Shown here piece by piece: positions 33,516 through 44,423 of a stretch of 64,000 nucleotides of DNA. Every line of letters starts with the position of its first letter. Position 1 is the stretch's first letter. A program made the position numbers and the translations under genes. Location of the stretch: the NCBI RefSeq assembly GCF_900182985.1, contig NZ_FXUY01000001.1, positions 620,001-684,000 of the forward strand, read 5' to 3'. Below the pieces are notes generated by a model. The model worked only from the letters and a program-made list of their open reading frames with translations. It did not search any database and had not been told where the DNA came from. Origin of the DNA: Pseudomonas helmanticensis (GTDB lineage: Bacteria > Pseudomonadota > Gammaproteobacteria > Pseudomonadales > Pseudomonadaceae).

Positions 33516-34310
33516 TCACTCTTCGATGTTGCCCATGGCGGTGGTGTTGAAGCCGCCGTCGACGTACATGATTTCGCCGCTGATGCCCGACGCCAGGTCG
33601 GAGCACAGGAAAGCGCCGGCGTTGCCGACTTCGTCGATGGTGACGTTGCGACGCAGCGGAGTTTGCGCTTCGTTGGCGGCCAGCATTTTACGGAAGTTCT
33701 TGATACCCGACGCTGCCAGGGTACGGATCGGACCAGCCGATACGCAGTTGACGCGGGTGCCGTCCGGGCCCAGGGAGCCGGCCAGGTAACGTACGCCAGC
33801 TTCCAGCGAAGCCTTGGCCATGCCCATTACGTTGTAGTTCGGCATGGTGCGCTCGGCGCCCAGGTACGACAGGGTCAGCAGGCTGCCGTTGCGGCCTTTC
33901 ATCATTTCGCGGCCGGCTTTGGCCAGGGCGACGAAGCTGTAGGCGCTGATGTCGTGAGCGATGCGGAAACCGTCACGGGTGGTGGCTTCGGTGAAGTCGC
34001 CGTCCAGTTGGTCGCCCGGGGCGAAACCAACGGAGTGCACGATGCAGTCCAGGCCGTCCCACTTCTTGCTCAGTGCTTCGAAGACCTTGGCGATTTCTTC
34101 ATCGCTGGCCACGTCGCACGGGAAGCACAGCTCAGGGCTCGAACCCCAGCCTTGGGCGAATTCTTCAACACGACCTTTCAGTTTGTCGTTCTGATAAGTG
34201 AAGGCAAGCTCAGCGCCCTCGCGATGCATGGCGGCAGCGATGCCGGATGCGATGGACAGCTTGCTGGCGACACCGACGATCAGTACGCGCTTACCGGCGA
34301 GAAAACCCAT
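33516..34310 (-). CDS. fabI: Enoyl-[acyl-carrier-protein] reductase (NADH)
   Basis: FabI catalyses the last step of each fatty acid elongation cycle and is the target of triclosan-type inhibitors. The 264-residue short-chain dehydrogenase has the FabI cofactor start [20 protein letters not shown] and the Tyr-x6-Lys active site in [12 protein letters not shown], with [10 protein letters not shown] near the substrate loop. The ATG at 34310 gives the standard MGFLAGKRV start. It follows yejF by 19 bases on the same strand, so it may be read from the yej promoter as well as its own. Confidence 0.97.
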   Translation of the reverse strand: MGFLAGKRVLIVGVASKLSIASGIAAAMHREGAELAFTYQNDKLKGRVEEFAQGWGSSPELCFPCDVASDEEIAKVFEALSKKWDGLDCIVHSVGFAPGDQLDGDFTEATTRDGFRIAHDISAYSFVALAKAGREMMKGRNGSLLTLSYLGAERTMPNYNVMGMAKASLEAGVRYLAGSLGPDGTRVNCVSAGPIRTLAASGIKNFRKMLAANEAQTPLRRNVTIDEVGNAGAFLCSDLASGISGEIMYVDGGFNTTAMGNIEE

Positions 34311-34329
34311 GTGTTGCTCCTCTTTCAGG

Positions 34330-35940
34330 TTATTGCGCAGTGGCTGGTGCCAAAAAAGCGGCTTCCAGCAACTGCTGTGTATACGGATGTTGGGGGGCGG
34401 CAAAAATACTTTGCGCGTCTCCCTGTTCGACCACTTGGCCATGCTTGACCACCATCAACTGGTGGCTCAGCGCTTTGACGACAGCCAGGTCATGGCTGAT
34501 AAACAAATACGTCAGGTTGTACTTGGCTTGCAGTGAACGCAACAGCTCCACCACTTGCCGCTGCACCGTCCGGTCGAGCGCCGAAGTCGGCTCGTCCAGC
34601 AGGATCAGCGCCGGTTTCAGCACCAAAGCCCGGGCAATGGCGATTCGTTGCCGTTGCCCACCGGAAAATTCGTGGGGGTAGCGGTGCCGGGTTTCCGGAT
34701 CCAGACCTACCTCCTTCAATGCCGCAATAATCGCCGCCTGTTGCTCCTCAGCGGTGCCCATCTTGTGAATCCGCAGGCCTTCGCCAACGATATCGCTGAC
34801 ACACATGCGCGGGCTCAGGCTGCCAAACGGGTCCTGAAACACCACCTGCATCTCCCGACGCAACGGGCGAACCTCGTTCTGCGTCAGGCAGTCTAGCTGC
34901 TTGCCTTCAAAGCGGATCGCACCTTTGCTGCCAATCAGCCGCAAAATCGCCAGACCCAACGTGGATTTGCCGGAACCGCTTTCCCCGACAATCCCCAGAG
35001 TCTGACCCTGAGGCAGGCTGAAATTGATGCCGTCCACTGCCTTGACGTGATCCACCGTGCGTTTGAGCAGGCCTTTCTTGATCGGGAACCAGACTTTCAA
35101 GTCCTCGACCTCAAGCAGCGGCGCACCGATTTTATTGCTCGCCGGGCCTCCGCTGGGCTCCGCGCCGAGCAATTCCCGAGTGTACGGATGCTGCGGCGAA
35201 CGGAACAGCTCTTCGCACGATGCCTGTTCGACGATGCAACCGCGCTGCATGACACATACACGATGCGCAATTCTTCGCACCAGGTTCAAATCGTGACTGA
35301 TCAGTAACAGCGACATGCCCAAGCGGGCCTGCAATTCCTTGAGCAAATCGAGGATTTTCAGCTGAACGGTCACGTCCAAAGCGGTGGTCGGCTCGTCGGC
35401 AATCAGCAGTTCCGGCTCATTGGCCAAAGCCATGGCGATCATCACGCGCTGGCGCTGGCCGCCGGACAATTCGTGGGGCAGGGCCTTGAGGCGCTTGTGC
35501 GGCTCGGGGATGCCGACCATCTCCAGCAGCTCCAGCGTGCGCTTGGTCGCGACTTTGCCGGTCAGGCCCTTGTGGATGCCGAGGACTTCGTTGATCTGCT
35601 TCTCGATCGAGTGCAGCGGGTTCAGCGAGGTCATCGGCTCCTGAAAAATCATCGCGATGCGGTTGCCACGAATATGGCGGATGGTCTTTTCGCTCAGGCC
35701 CAGCAGGTTTTGCCCGGCGTAATTGATGCTGCCGGCCGGATGACGGGCCATCGGGTAGGGCAGCAGGCGCAGGATCGAGTGTGCGGTTACCGATTTGCCC
35801 GAGCCGGATTCGCCGACCAACGCCAGGGTTTCGCCACGCTTGATGTCGAAACTCACGCCTTCGACGACCCGGTGCACGCGCTCGCCGAAACCGAATTCGA
35901 CGGCGAGGTCGCGCACTTCGATCAGATTGTCCTGATTCAT
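34330..35940 (-). CDS. yejF: Peptide ABC importer double ATPase (YejF)
   Basis: This 536-residue fused ATPase has two complete nucleotide-binding domains. Walker A is GESGSGKS in both (about residues 43-50 and 313-320), signature LSGGQRQRV and FSGGQRQRI, Walker B LLIADEP and LILLDEP. Oligopeptide-type C-terminal motifs HPYTRELL and HPYTQQLL follow each half. It powers the YejBE channel for import of peptides; in other bacteria Yej imports microcin C. The ATG at 35940 is one base from the yejE stop. Confidence 0.95.
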   Translation of the reverse strand: MNQDNLIEVRDLAVEFGFGERVHRVVEGVSFDIKRGETLALVGESGSGKSVTAHSILRLLPYPMARHPAGSINYAGQNLLGLSEKTIRHIRGNRIAMIFQEPMTSLNPLHSIEKQINEVLGIHKGLTGKVATKRTLELLEMVGIPEPHKRLKALPHELSGGQRQRVMIAMALANEPELLIADEPTTALDVTVQLKILDLLKELQARLGMSLLLISHDLNLVRRIAHRVCVMQRGCIVEQASCEELFRSPQHPYTRELLGAEPSGGPASNKIGAPLLEVEDLKVWFPIKKGLLKRTVDHVKAVDGINFSLPQGQTLGIVGESGSGKSTLGLAILRLIGSKGAIRFEGKQLDCLTQNEVRPLRREMQVVFQDPFGSLSPRMCVSDIVGEGLRIHKMGTAEEQQAAIIAALKEVGLDPETRHRYPHEFSGGQRQRIAIARALVLKPALILLDEPTSALDRTVQRQVVELLRSLQAKYNLTYLFISHDLAVVKALSHQLMVVKHGQVVEQGDAQSIFAAPQHPYTQQLLEAAFLAPATAQ

Positions 35941-35941
35941 T

Positions 35942-36961
35942 TCACTTCCTCGGGTCGAAGGCATCGCGAGCGGACTCGCCGATAAACACCAGCAAACTCA
36001 ACATCAACGCCAGCACAGCAAAGGCACTCATGCCCAGCCACGGCGCTTGCAGGTTGGATTTGCCCTGAGCGACCAGTTCACCCAGCGACGGACTGCCGGC
36101 CGGCAAGCCGAAACCGAGGAAGTCGAGCGCGGTGAGGGTGCCGATGGCGCCGGTGAGGATGAACGGCATGAACGTCATGGTCGAGACCATCGCGTTGGGC
36201 AGGATATGGCGGAACATGATCGCGCCGTTCTGCATGCCCAGCGCCCGTGCTGCTCGGACGTATTCGAGGTTGCGGCCACGGAGGAACTCGGCGCGCACCA
36301 CGTCGACCAGGCTCATCCACGAGAACAGCAGCATGATCCCCAGCAGCCACCAGAAATTCGGCTGCACGAAACTGGCGAGAATGATCAGCAGATACAGCAC
36401 CGGCAACCCCGACCAGATCTCCAGGAAACGCTGCCCGGCCAGATCGACCCAGCCGCCATAAAATCCCTGCAACGCGCCGGCAATCACGCCAATGATCGAA
36501 CTCAACACGGTCAGCGTCAGCGCAAACAGCACCGAAATGCGGAAACCGTAAATCACCCGCGCCAACACATCACGGCCCTGATCGTCAGTGCCCAGCAGGT
36601 TGTCCGCCGACGGCGGCGCCGGGGCCGGGACTTTCAGGTCGTAGTTGATGCTTTGGTAGCTATAGGGAATCGGCGCCCACAGCACCCATGCATCCTTGGC
36701 CTTGAGCAGTTCGCGGATATACGGACTCTTGTAGTTGGCTTCCAGCGGGAATTCGCCGCCGAAGGCGGTTTCCGGGTAGCGCTTGATCGCCGGGAAGTAC
36801 CAGTTGTTGTCGTAATGCACCACCAGCGGTTTGTCGTTGGCGATCAGCTCGGCGCCGAGGCTTGCGCCGAACAGGATCAGAAACAGCCACAGCGACCACC
36901 AGCCACGCTTGTTGGCCTTGAACAGTTCGAAGCGGCGGCGGTTGAGAGGGGACAGGTTCAT
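35942..36961 (-). CDS. yejE: Peptide ABC importer permease (YejE)
   Basis: This 339-residue inner-membrane permease has TM1 at about 22-40, a periplasmic loop of about 90 residues and then about five TM segments. The EAA-type loop is EYVRAARALGMQNGAIMFRHILPNAM, the contact with the ATPase (given in two parts: EYVRAARALGMQ and MFRHILPNAM). TDDQGRDVLARVIYGFRIS is the dipeptide-permease N-terminal hallmark. It is packed one base from yejB and yejF. Confidence 0.95.
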   Translation of the reverse strand: MNLSPLNRRRFELFKANKRGWWSLWLFLILFGASLGAELIANDKPLVVHYDNNWYFPAIKRYPETAFGGEFPLEANYKSPYIRELLKAKDAWVLWAPIPYSYQSINYDLKVPAPAPPSADNLLGTDDQGRDVLARVIYGFRISVLFALTLTVLSSIIGVIAGALQGFYGGWVDLAGQRFLEIWSGLPVLYLLIILASFVQPNFWWLLGIMLLFSWMSLVDVVRAEFLRGRNLEYVRAARALGMQNGAIMFRHILPNAMVSTMTFMPFILTGAIGTLTALDFLGFGLPAGSPSLGELVAQGKSNLQAPWLGMSAFAVLALMLSLLVFIGESARDAFDPRK

Positions 36962-36962
36962 C

Positions 36963-38036
36963 TCAATGCTCCCGGCTTTCGAAGTCGATGCGCGGATCGA
37001 CCAGGGTGTAGGTGAGGTCGCCGATCAGTTTCACCACCAGCCCGAGCAGGGTGAAGATGAACAGGGTGCCGAACACCACCGGGTAGTCGCGGTTGATCGC
37101 TGCTTCAAAGCTCATCAGGCCGAGGCCGTCGAGGGAGAAGATCACTTCCACCAGCAACGAGCCGGTGAAAAAGATGCCGATGAACGCCGACGGGAACCCG
37201 GCAATCACCAGCAGCATGGCGTTGCGGAACACGTGGCCGTAGAGCACGCGATGGCGGGTCAGGCCTTTGGCCTTGGCGGTGACCACGTATTGTTTGTTGA
37301 TCTCGTCGAGGAAGCTGTTTTTGGTCAGCAGGGTCATGGTCGCGAAGTTGCCGATCACCAGCGCGGTCACCGGCAGCGCCAGGTGCCAGAAGTAATCGAG
37401 GATCTTGCCGCCGAAGCTCAGTTCATCGAAGTTGTTCGAGGTCAGGCCTCTCAGCGGGAACCAGTCGAGATAACTGCCGCCGGCAAACACCACGATCAGC
37501 AGGATTGCAAAGAGGAACGCCGGAATCGCATAACCGACGATGATCGCCGAACTGGTCCACACATCGAAGTGGCTGCCGTGCCGCGTGGCCTTGGCGATCC
37601 CCAGCGGGATCGACACCAGGTACATGATCAGCGTGCTCCACAGCCCGAGCGAGATCGACACCGGCATCTTTTCCTTGATCAGGTCGATGACCTTGGCGTC
37701 GCGGAAAAAACTGTCGCCGAAATCCAGCGTCGCGTAGTTCTTGACCATGATCCACAGGCGTTCCGGGGCCGATTTGTCGAACCCGTACATGTGCTCGATT
37801 TCCTTGATCAGCGCCGGGTCCAGCCCTTGAGCGCCGCGATACGACGAGCCGGCGACCGACACTTCGGCACCGCCGCCGGCAATCCGGCTGGTGGCGCCTT
37901 CGAAGCCTTCGAGCTTGGCGATCATCTGTTCCACCGGACCGCCGGGCGCGGCCTGGATGATCACGAAGTTGATCAGCAGGATGCCGAACAGGGTCGGGAT
38001 GATCAGCAGCAGTCGCCGAAAAATATACGCCAGCAT
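36963..38036 (-). CDS. yejB: Peptide ABC importer permease (YejB)
   Basis: This 357-residue permease starts [19 protein letters not shown], typical of DppB-type proteins, with TM1 in the first 30 residues and five more TM segments from about 125. The EAA loop is [19 protein letters not shown]. It forms the heterodimeric channel with YejE. It has a longer periplasmic insert (about 40-110) than DppB, as YejB does. It follows the second YejA-type gene by four bases. Confidence 0.95.
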   Translation of the reverse strand: MLAYIFRRLLLIIPTLFGILLINFVIIQAAPGGPVEQMIAKLEGFEGATSRIAGGGAEVSVAGSSYRGAQGLDPALIKEIEHMYGFDKSAPERLWIMVKNYATLDFGDSFFRDAKVIDLIKEKMPVSISLGLWSTLIMYLVSIPLGIAKATRHGSHFDVWTSSAIIVGYAIPAFLFAILLIVVFAGGSYLDWFPLRGLTSNNFDELSFGGKILDYFWHLALPVTALVIGNFATMTLLTKNSFLDEINKQYVVTAKAKGLTRHRVLYGHVFRNAMLLVIAGFPSAFIGIFFTGSLLVEVIFSLDGLGLMSFEAAINRDYPVVFGTLFIFTLLGLVVKLIGDLTYTLVDPRIDFESREH

Positions 38037-38040
38037 CTGA

Positions 38041-39882
38041 TTACTCCGTGCCCACAGGGTCGGCTAGCAGTTTGGTTTCGACTTCTACCGCAGGTTTCGC
38101 GTCAGGCTTGACCCACCAGGTGCTGATGCCGATGTCGTATTTGGGTGAGACCTTTGGGTGACCGATGTGATTCCAGTAAGCCACACGCCAGGTCTTGATG
38201 TGCCAGTTGGGAACCACGTAGTAACCCCATTGCAATACGCGATCCAGCGCGCGGGCATGGGCCACCAGGCTTACGCGCGACTCGGCGTTGATCAGGTTCT
38301 CGACCAGTTGATCGACGGTCGGATCCTTCAAACCCATGGTGTTGCGGCTGCTCGGTTTATCGGCGGCGGCGCTCATCCAGTATTCGCGCTGTTCGTTACC
38401 CGGCGAGTTGGACTGCGGAAAGCTGCCGACCATCATGTCGAAATCCCGCGAACGCACGCGGTTGATGTACTGCGAGACGTCAACGCGGCGGATCACCAGA
38501 TCGATGCCAAGGTCGCTGAGGTTGCGCTTGAACGGCAGAAGCACGCGTTCGAATTCGGTCTGCGCGAGCAGGAATTCGATCACTACCGGTTTGCCGGTGG
38601 CGTCGACCATTTTGTCATCGACGATCTTCCAGCCAGCCTCTTGCAGCAGTTGATAGGCCTCGCGCTGCTGGGTGCGGATCATGCCGCTGGCGTCGGTCTT
38701 GGGATTGTCGAACGCTTCACTGAACACCTGCGCCGGCAGTTTGCTGCGGAACGGCTCGAGGATCGCCCGTTGATCGGCGTCGGGCAGGCCGGTGGCGGCC
38801 ATTTCCGAGTTCTCGAAATAACTGCGGGTGCGGAAGTAAGCGCCGTTGAACAGTTGCTTGTTGGTCCATTCGAAATCGAACAGCAGACCGAGCGCCTGAC
38901 GCACCCGCACGTCCTGGAACACCGGACGGCGCAGGTTATAAACGAAACCCTGCATGCCGGTCGGGTTGCTGTTGGCGATCTGTTCCTTGATCAGGCGACC
39001 TTCGGTGACGGCCGGAATGTTGTAGGCGTTGGCCCAGTTTTTCGCGGTCATTTCCAGCCAGTAATCGAACTGGCCAGCCTTCAACGCTTCGAGGGCGACG
39101 GTGTTGTCGCGGTAGTAATCGGTGGTCATCGTGTCGAAGTTGTAGAAGCCACGATTGACCGGCAGGTCTTTGCCCCAGTAGTCCTTGACCCGCTCGTAGC
39201 GCACCGAGCGGCCGGCCTTCACTTGGGCGACCTTGTACGGGCCGCTGCCCAGCGGAATCTCCAGGTTGCCCTTGCTGAAATCGCGATGGGCCCACCAGTG
39301 TTTCGGCAGCACCGGCAACTGCCCGAGGATCAACGGCAACTCGCGGTTGTTGCTGTGCTTGAACTTGAACAGCACCTTGAGCGGGTCTTCGGCGATCGCT
39401 TCGGACACGTCGCTGTAGTAGCCGCGAAACAGTGGCGAGCCTTCTTTGGTCAGCGTGTCGAAACTGAACACGACGTCTTCGGCGCGTACTGGATGGCCAT
39501 CGTGGAAACGCGCTTCCGGGCGCAGGTAGAAACGCACCCAGCTGTTGTCCGGGGCCTTTTCGATCCTGGCGGCGATCAGGCCGTATTCGGTGAACGGTTC
39601 GTCGAGGCTGTGCTTGGTCAGGGTGTCGTAGATCTGCCCGATGTCATCGGCCGGCACGCCTTTGCTGATGAACGGGTTGAGGCTGTCGAAGCCGCCGAAA
39701 CCAGCCTGACGGAAAATCCCGCCCTTCGGCGCGTCGGGGTTCACGTAGTCGAATTGCTTGAAATCGGCCGGGTATTTCGGCGGCTCGTTGTACAGGGTCA
39801 CGGCGTGTTGCGGGGCGGCACAGGCCAGCCCGGCGAACAGCAAGCCGCTGGCCTGGACGAGCAGGGCGCGGATGGGCGTCAT
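38041..39882 (-). CDS. yejA: YejA-type extracellular solute-binding protein (downstream copy)
   Basis: This 613-residue family 5 binding protein has a signal peptide (about 1-23, ending CAAPQHA). The Yej-specific start [21 protein letters not shown] and [17 protein letters not shown], with the closing region [19 protein letters not shown], identify the subgroup. It captures peptides in the periplasm for YejBEF. Its ATG overlaps the stop of the upstream copy by four bases, so both are made from one message. The two copies are clearly diverged. Confidence 0.93.
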   Translation of the reverse strand: MTPIRALLVQASGLLFAGLACAAPQHAVTLYNEPPKYPADFKQFDYVNPDAPKGGIFRQAGFGGFDSLNPFISKGVPADDIGQIYDTLTKHSLDEPFTEYGLIAARIEKAPDNSWVRFYLRPEARFHDGHPVRAEDVVFSFDTLTKEGSPLFRGYYSDVSEAIAEDPLKVLFKFKHSNNRELPLILGQLPVLPKHWWAHRDFSKGNLEIPLGSGPYKVAQVKAGRSVRYERVKDYWGKDLPVNRGFYNFDTMTTDYYRDNTVALEALKAGQFDYWLEMTAKNWANAYNIPAVTEGRLIKEQIANSNPTGMQGFVYNLRRPVFQDVRVRQALGLLFDFEWTNKQLFNGAYFRTRSYFENSEMAATGLPDADQRAILEPFRSKLPAQVFSEAFDNPKTDASGMIRTQQREAYQLLQEAGWKIVDDKMVDATGKPVVIEFLLAQTEFERVLLPFKRNLSDLGIDLVIRRVDVSQYINRVRSRDFDMMVGSFPQSNSPGNEQREYWMSAAADKPSSRNTMGLKDPTVDQLVENLINAESRVSLVAHARALDRVLQWGYYVVPNWHIKTWRVAYWNHIGHPKVSPKYDIGISTWWVKPDAKPAVEVETKLLADPVGTE

Positions 39883-41711
39883 TGATCTTTCTCCGAAGAC
39901 TTCAGCCACCATGCGCTCAGGCCCAGGGTGTAGGGCGGCGTGGTGACAAAGGCCAACCGGTTGCGGTAGGCCAGGCGGTGATAATTGAGGTACCAGTTGG
40001 GAATGCTGTAGTGCTGCCAGAGCAACACGCGGTCGAGAGCCTTACCGGCGGCGACCTGTTCGTCGCGGGTGCGCGCGGCGAGCAATTGTTCGAGCAGGTG
40101 ATCGACCACCGGGTTGGCGATGCCCGCGTAATTCTTGCTGCCCTTGACCGCGACCTGGCTGGAGTGGAAGTACTGCCACTGCTCAAGGCCTGGGCTGAGG
40201 GTCTGGTTGAGCGTCATCAGGATCATGTCGAAATCGAATTGATCGAGGCGTTGTTTGTACTGCGCACGATCGACCGTGCGCAGGCGCGCGTCGATGCCGA
40301 TGCTGTTGAGGTTCTCGATGTACGGCTGGAGGATGCGCTCCAGATTCGGGTTGACCAGCAACAGTTCGAAGCTCAGCGGCTGGCCATTGGCGTTCTGCAG
40401 GCGCTGGCCGTTGAGCTTCCAGCCGGCCTCGTTGAGCAGCGCCAGGGCCTTGCGCATGGTCTCGCGAGGAATACCGCGTCCATCGGTTTGCGGCAAGGTG
40501 AACGGCTCGGTAAAGAGCTTCGCCGGTAACTGGTCTTTATACGGCTTGAGCATCAGCCATTCGTGGCCGACTGGCAGGCCGCTGGCGCTGAATTCGCTGT
40601 TGGGGTAATAGCTGGTCGTGCGTTTGTAGGCATCGCTGAACAGTGCGCGGTTGGTCCACTCGAAGTCGAACATCAGGCCCAGCGCTTCGCGGGTCTTGAC
40701 GTCAGCGAAGGTGGCGCGGCGGATGTTCATGAACAGGCCCTGACTCTGCGTCGGGATCTGATGCGGGATCTGTGCCTTGATCACATCGCCACGGCGTATG
40801 GCCGGAAAGTTGTAGCCGTTGGCCCAGTTCTTCGCCTGATGCTCGATGTAGATGTCGAACTCGCCGGCCTTGAACGCTTCGAAGGCGACATCGCTGTCGC
40901 GGTAGAACTCGACTTCCATGCGGTCGAAGTTGTACTTGCCGCGATTGACCGCCAGATCCTTGCCCCAGTAATCCTTGACCCGCTCGAAGATCAACTGCCG
41001 GCCCGGCGTCACTGCGGTGATGCGGTAAGGGCCGCTGCCCAGCGGCGGTTCGAAGGTGGTGGCCTTGAAGTCGCGGTCTTTCCAGTAATGCTGCGGCAGC
41101 ACCGGTAATTCACCAAGGCGCAGGATCAGCAGCGGATTGCCCGAGCGCTTGAGCACGAAGCGAATTCGCTGCTTGTTGAGGATGTCGACCCGCAATACTT
41201 CCTGCAGCGCGGTGCGGTATAGCGGATGACCTTCCTTGAGCAACAGGCGATAGGAGAACGCGACGTCGTAGGCGGTGATCGGCGTGCCATCGTGAAAACG
41301 TGCCTCGGGGCGCAGATTGAACACCACCCAGCTGCGATCTTCGCTGTATTCCACCGATTGTGCGATCAAGCCGTAACTCGACGCCGGCTCGTCACCGGAT
41401 GGCGAATACTGACCGGTGCCGACCATCAACGGCTCGTTCAGCTCGTTGATGCCGTACTGGAGGAAATTCGGCGTGGTCACCGGGCTGGTACCCTTGAAGG
41501 TGTACGGGTTGACCGTATCGAAGGTGCCGAACGCCATCACCCGCAACGTACCGCCCTTGGGCGCTTGCGGGTTGACCCAGTCGAAGTGGGTAAATCTGGC
41601 CGGGTACTTGAGCGTGCCGAACTGCGCATAACCGTGACTTTCGGTAATCGTCGCGCTTGCGGTTGAGCTCAAGGCCAGGCTGATCAGGAGCAGGAGGAGG
41701 GGACGCTTCAA
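39879..41711 (-). CDS. YejA-type extracellular solute-binding protein (upstream copy)
   Basis: This 610-residue family 5 binding protein has a signal peptide (about 1-20, ending SSTASA). Shared landmarks with its neighbour include [54 protein letters not shown] and WQHYSIPNWYLNYHRLAY. Being first in the operon, it may set a second peptide specificity for the same channel. The region upstream holds a long dispersed repeat, so the operon promoter must lie within about 80 bases of the start. Confidence 0.92.
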   Translation of the reverse strand: MKRPLLLLLISLALSSTASATITESHGYAQFGTLKYPARFTHFDWVNPQAPKGGTLRVMAFGTFDTVNPYTFKGTSPVTTPNFLQYGINELNEPLMVGTGQYSPSGDEPASSYGLIAQSVEYSEDRSWVVFNLRPEARFHDGTPITAYDVAFSYRLLLKEGHPLYRTALQEVLRVDILNKQRIRFVLKRSGNPLLILRLGELPVLPQHYWKDRDFKATTFEPPLGSGPYRITAVTPGRQLIFERVKDYWGKDLAVNRGKYNFDRMEVEFYRDSDVAFEAFKAGEFDIYIEHQAKNWANGYNFPAIRRGDVIKAQIPHQIPTQSQGLFMNIRRATFADVKTREALGLMFDFEWTNRALFSDAYKRTTSYYPNSEFSASGLPVGHEWLMLKPYKDQLPAKLFTEPFTLPQTDGRGIPRETMRKALALLNEAGWKLNGQRLQNANGQPLSFELLLVNPNLERILQPYIENLNSIGIDARLRTVDRAQYKQRLDQFDFDMILMTLNQTLSPGLEQWQYFHSSQVAVKGSKNYAGIANPVVDHLLEQLLAARTRDEQVAAGKALDRVLLWQHYSIPNWYLNYHRLAYRNRLAFVTTPPYTLGLSAWWLKSSEKDQ

Positions 41712-41794
41712 GTCAGATCCGATCCAGGCGGCTTGGGCTTTGTGGGCCGTACAGTAACAGCTTGTCTGGACAGGAAAAAGATGCGGGTTAAAGA

Positions 41795-41960
41795 GCCCCT
41801 CACCCTGACCCTCTCCCGGGGGGAGAGGGGACTGACCGAGTTGTTTCTTCGAGCTACGCCGACCTGAACTGTCGAGTCGAACTCACGTTTTGAAAAGCCC
41901 CCGATCGGCTCCCTTTCCCCCTCGCCCCCCCCGTGGGGGAGAGGGCTGGGGTGAGGGGGA
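41795..41960. repeat. 165-base dispersed palindromic repeat, copy 1
   Basis: The ends are inverted (cccctcaccc ... gggtgagggg), and each end contains its own hairpin of ctctccc/gggagag type. A copy with the same order of segments (gaggggactgaccg, cgacctga, gagtcgaactca, cggctccctttccccctcgc) lies at 60911-61073. It is a MITE-like element without coding capacity. Confidence 0.9.
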
Positions 41961-41990
41961 TCGATCTAAAGCACGCCACAAAATCCGAAA

Positions 41991-42020
41991 CAAAAAAAAG
42001 CCCCCGAAAATTCAGGGGCT
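41991..42020 (-). terminator. Rho-independent terminator of mltD
   Basis: On the minus strand the stem agcccct/ggggct with loop gaattttcg is followed by eight T, six bases past the mltD stop. Confidence 0.88.
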
Positions 42021-42026
42021 CTTCTG

Positions 42027-43490
42027 TCAGTGCGGCTGATAAACCGTGAGCATCTGCCCCGGCTTCAAAGCCTTGCCCGCACCCGGATTCCAGCGCTTGA
42101 GATGCTGCATCTCAACGTTGAATCGCTTGGCCACGACGTACAGCGTGTCGCCGCGCTTGACCTTGTACTGGGTCTGCTGCGCGCTGTCGTCCTTGCTTTT
42201 GGTCTTGCTGTTCGACGCAATCACCGTATTGACGCGCCCTGACTTGCGCGCCGGAGCGCGCTTGGTAGCGTCCTGCATGACCAGGGTCTGGCCGACCTTG
42301 AGGTTCTTGCCGGTGAGCTTGTTCCAGCGTTGCAGATCCTTGACTTCGACCTTGTTGGCCTTGGCGATGGAACCGAGGTTGTCGCCACGCTTGACGCGAT
42401 AGGCGCGCTTGAGCTGCGCCACTTCAGACGGATCGGAACCTTCGAACACCGGTTTCAGCGAACGCGGGCTGATCAACTCTTCCGGCCGCATGGTCTGCAA
42501 GCTGGCGGTCAGCAATTGCGCCTTGGACGTCGGCACCAGCAGATGCTGGGGACCGTCGATGGTGGTGCGCTGCTTGAACGCCGGGTTGAGCTGGAACAGT
42601 TCGTCTTCGTCGATGTTCGCCACCGCAGCGACCTTGGACAGGTCCATGCGCTGGTTGATTTCGACGACCTGGAAGTACGGTTCGTTGGCGATCGGGCTGA
42701 GGTTCACGCCATAGGCTTCTGGCGCGAGTACCACTTGCGACAGCGCCAGCAGTTTCGGCACGTACGCCTGGGTCTCTGCCGGCAGCGGCAGGTTCCAGTA
42801 GTCGGTAGGCAAACCGAGTTTTTCGTTACGTTCGATGGCGCGGCTGACCGTACCTTCGCCGGCGTTGTACGCGGCCAAGGCCAGCAACCAGTCACCGTTG
42901 AACATATCGTGCAGACGGGTCAGGTAGTCCATCGCGGCGGTGGTCGAAGCGGTGATATCGCGGCGGCCATCGTAGAAACGGGTCTGGCGCAGGTTGAAGT
43001 AACGCCCGGTGGAAGGAATGAATTGCCACAGACCCACAGCATCGGCCCGCGAATAGGCCATCGGGTTGTAGGCGCTTTCAATCACTGGCAGCAGGGCCAG
43101 TTCCAGCGGCATGTTGCGTTCTTCGAGGCGTTCGACGATGTAGTGAATATAGAGACTGCCGCGTTCACCGGCGTTCTCGAGGAAAGAGGGATTGCTGGCG
43201 AACCACAGGCGCTGTTGTTCGATGCGCGGGTTCACGCCCAGGCCTTCCTGCAACTGGAAGCCCTGGCGCATGCGTTCCCAGATATCCTGGGGAACCTGTG
43301 GGGTGGGCTTCTCGCTCAGCCAGATCGGCTTCTGCTTGGCTCGCGCAGCAATGTTCGGCGTATGGGTCGCTTCAGTCTGCGGAGCATGGCTGGAACAGCC
43401 CGCCAGCGTGGCGGACACAGCCACCGCGATGGCTTGCGCCAAGCGGGTCAATGCGTCTGAATTGACGGACTTACGTATGGATGACGACAT
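42027..43490 (-). CDS. mltD: Membrane-bound lytic murein transglycosylase D
   Basis: MltD cleaves peptidoglycan glycan strands from the inner face of the outer membrane. The 487-residue lipoprotein has lipobox LAGC with Cys32. The SLT domain at about 115-270 carries catalytic Glu138 in PVIESAYNP and the motifs SRADAVGLWQFIPSTG and AYNAGEGTV. At least two LysM repeats near the C-terminus (YRVKRGDNLGSIAKANKV and YKVKRGDTLYVVAKRFNV) anchor it to glycan. The ATG at 43490 was chosen over one eight codons earlier because the short N-region then fits a lipoprotein signal. Confidence 0.96.
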   Translation of the reverse strand: MSSSIRKSVNSDALTRLAQAIAVAVSATLAGCSSHAPQTEATHTPNIAARAKQKPIWLSEKPTPQVPQDIWERMRQGFQLQEGLGVNPRIEQQRLWFASNPSFLENAGERGSLYIHYIVERLEERNMPLELALLPVIESAYNPMAYSRADAVGLWQFIPSTGRYFNLRQTRFYDGRRDITASTTAAMDYLTRLHDMFNGDWLLALAAYNAGEGTVSRAIERNEKLGLPTDYWNLPLPAETQAYVPKLLALSQVVLAPEAYGVNLSPIANEPYFQVVEINQRMDLSKVAAVANIDEDELFQLNPAFKQRTTIDGPQHLLVPTSKAQLLTASLQTMRPEELISPRSLKPVFEGSDPSEVAQLKRAYRVKRGDNLGSIAKANKVEVKDLQRWNKLTGKNLKVGQTLVMQDATKRAPARKSGRVNTVIASNSKTKSKDDSAQQTQYKVKRGDTLYVVAKRFNVEMQHLKRWNPGAGKALKPGQMLTVYQPH

Positions 43491-43589
43491 TGGCTGGAAG
43501 TAAGTTCCGGGCAAAAATGTCGGGCGATTCTAGAAAGCGCACCCCTTGCGGTCAACCATTCAGAATTTTTGTACCAAGCAGAGGGGGGC

Positions 43590-44357
43590 TTAGAACTTAT
43601 CTTTCCATGCCCGCAGAGCCGCAAAAACCTCACTCGGCGCCCGGTTTTGAGCGCCTGCCCGTTCGTCCACTTTTTGTGTAACTAATGTTTCACCGGTGCG
43701 CAAAAACGGATTGGTGAGCTTTTCCAGAGCCAGCGTCGAAGGCAAAGTCATGACGCCGTTCTGCCGTTGCTGGGTGACTTTTTCCAGACGGGCGGCAATG
43801 TCCGGGTTCGTCGGTTCGACGGCGGCGGCGAACTTGAGATTGCTCAGGGTGTATTCGTGAGTGCAGTAGACCAGCGTATCTTCCGGTAACGCGGCGAGAC
43901 GGCTGAGCGAGTGATGCATCTGTTCCGGCGTGCCTTCGAACAAACGGCCGCAACCGGCGGCGAACAGGGTGTCGCCGCAGAACAGCAGGCCGTGATGGTA
44001 ATAGGCGATGTGGCCGAGAGTGTGACCGGGCACCGCATAGACGTCGAAGTCCCAGCCGAGCACGCTGACGCTATCGTTGTCCTTGAGGGCCACATCGCGG
44101 CCCGGAATGTTTTCGCTGGCCGGGCCGTAGACTTTCGCGCCGCTCAGCGCTTTCAGGCGCTCGACGCCACCGACGTGATCATGGTGGTGGTGAGTGATCA
44201 GGATATCGCTCAAGACCCAGCCCGGATGGGCCTCGAGCCATGTCATTACGGGCGCGGCATCGCCCGGATCGACCACCGCGCAGCGCTGGGTGCGGTGATC
44301 CTGTAACAACCAGATGTAGTTGTCGGTGAACGCGGGCAGGGCACTGATCTGTATCAT
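43590..44357 (-). CDS. gloB: Hydroxyacylglutathione hydrolase (glyoxalase II)
   Basis: GloB hydrolyses S-lactoylglutathione to D-lactate and glutathione, finishing methylglyoxal detoxification. The 255-residue metallo-beta-lactamase-fold enzyme has the metal motif HxHxDH at residues 56-61 ([10 protein letters not shown]), [31 protein letters not shown], and the C-terminal substrate domain starting near residue 170 with [13 protein letters not shown]. The ATG at 44357 begins [10 protein letters not shown]. It is divergent from the methyltransferase gene, as in many gamma-proteobacteria. Confidence 0.97.
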   Translation of the reverse strand: MIQISALPAFTDNYIWLLQDHRTQRCAVVDPGDAAPVMTWLEAHPGWVLSDILITHHHHDHVGGVERLKALSGAKVYGPASENIPGRDVALKDNDSVSVLGWDFDVYAVPGHTLGHIAYYHHGLLFCGDTLFAAGCGRLFEGTPEQMHHSLSRLAALPEDTLVYCTHEYTLSNLKFAAAVEPTNPDIAARLEKVTQQRQNGVMTLPSTLALEKLTNPFLRTGETLVTQKVDERAGAQNRAPSEVFAALRAWKDKF

Positions 44358-44423
44358 CGTCGGAATTCGCCAAGCGGAAAACATTGGCGCATCTTAGTAG
44401 TTCCTGGCGCGTTGGAGAATGAC

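Larger units (their letters stand above)
41712..42026. other. Intergenic region, mostly a dispersed repeat and a terminator
   Basis: This 315-base gap between the yej operon start and the mltD end holds the 165-base repeat at 41795-41960 and the mltD terminator. No coding potential is apparent. Confidence 0.7.

Noticed and set aside
36831..38111. A 426-codon plus-strand frame across yejB and yejE
   Set aside because: It crosses the junction of two clear permease genes and has a composition of mostly charged and Gln/His residues with no TM or signal.
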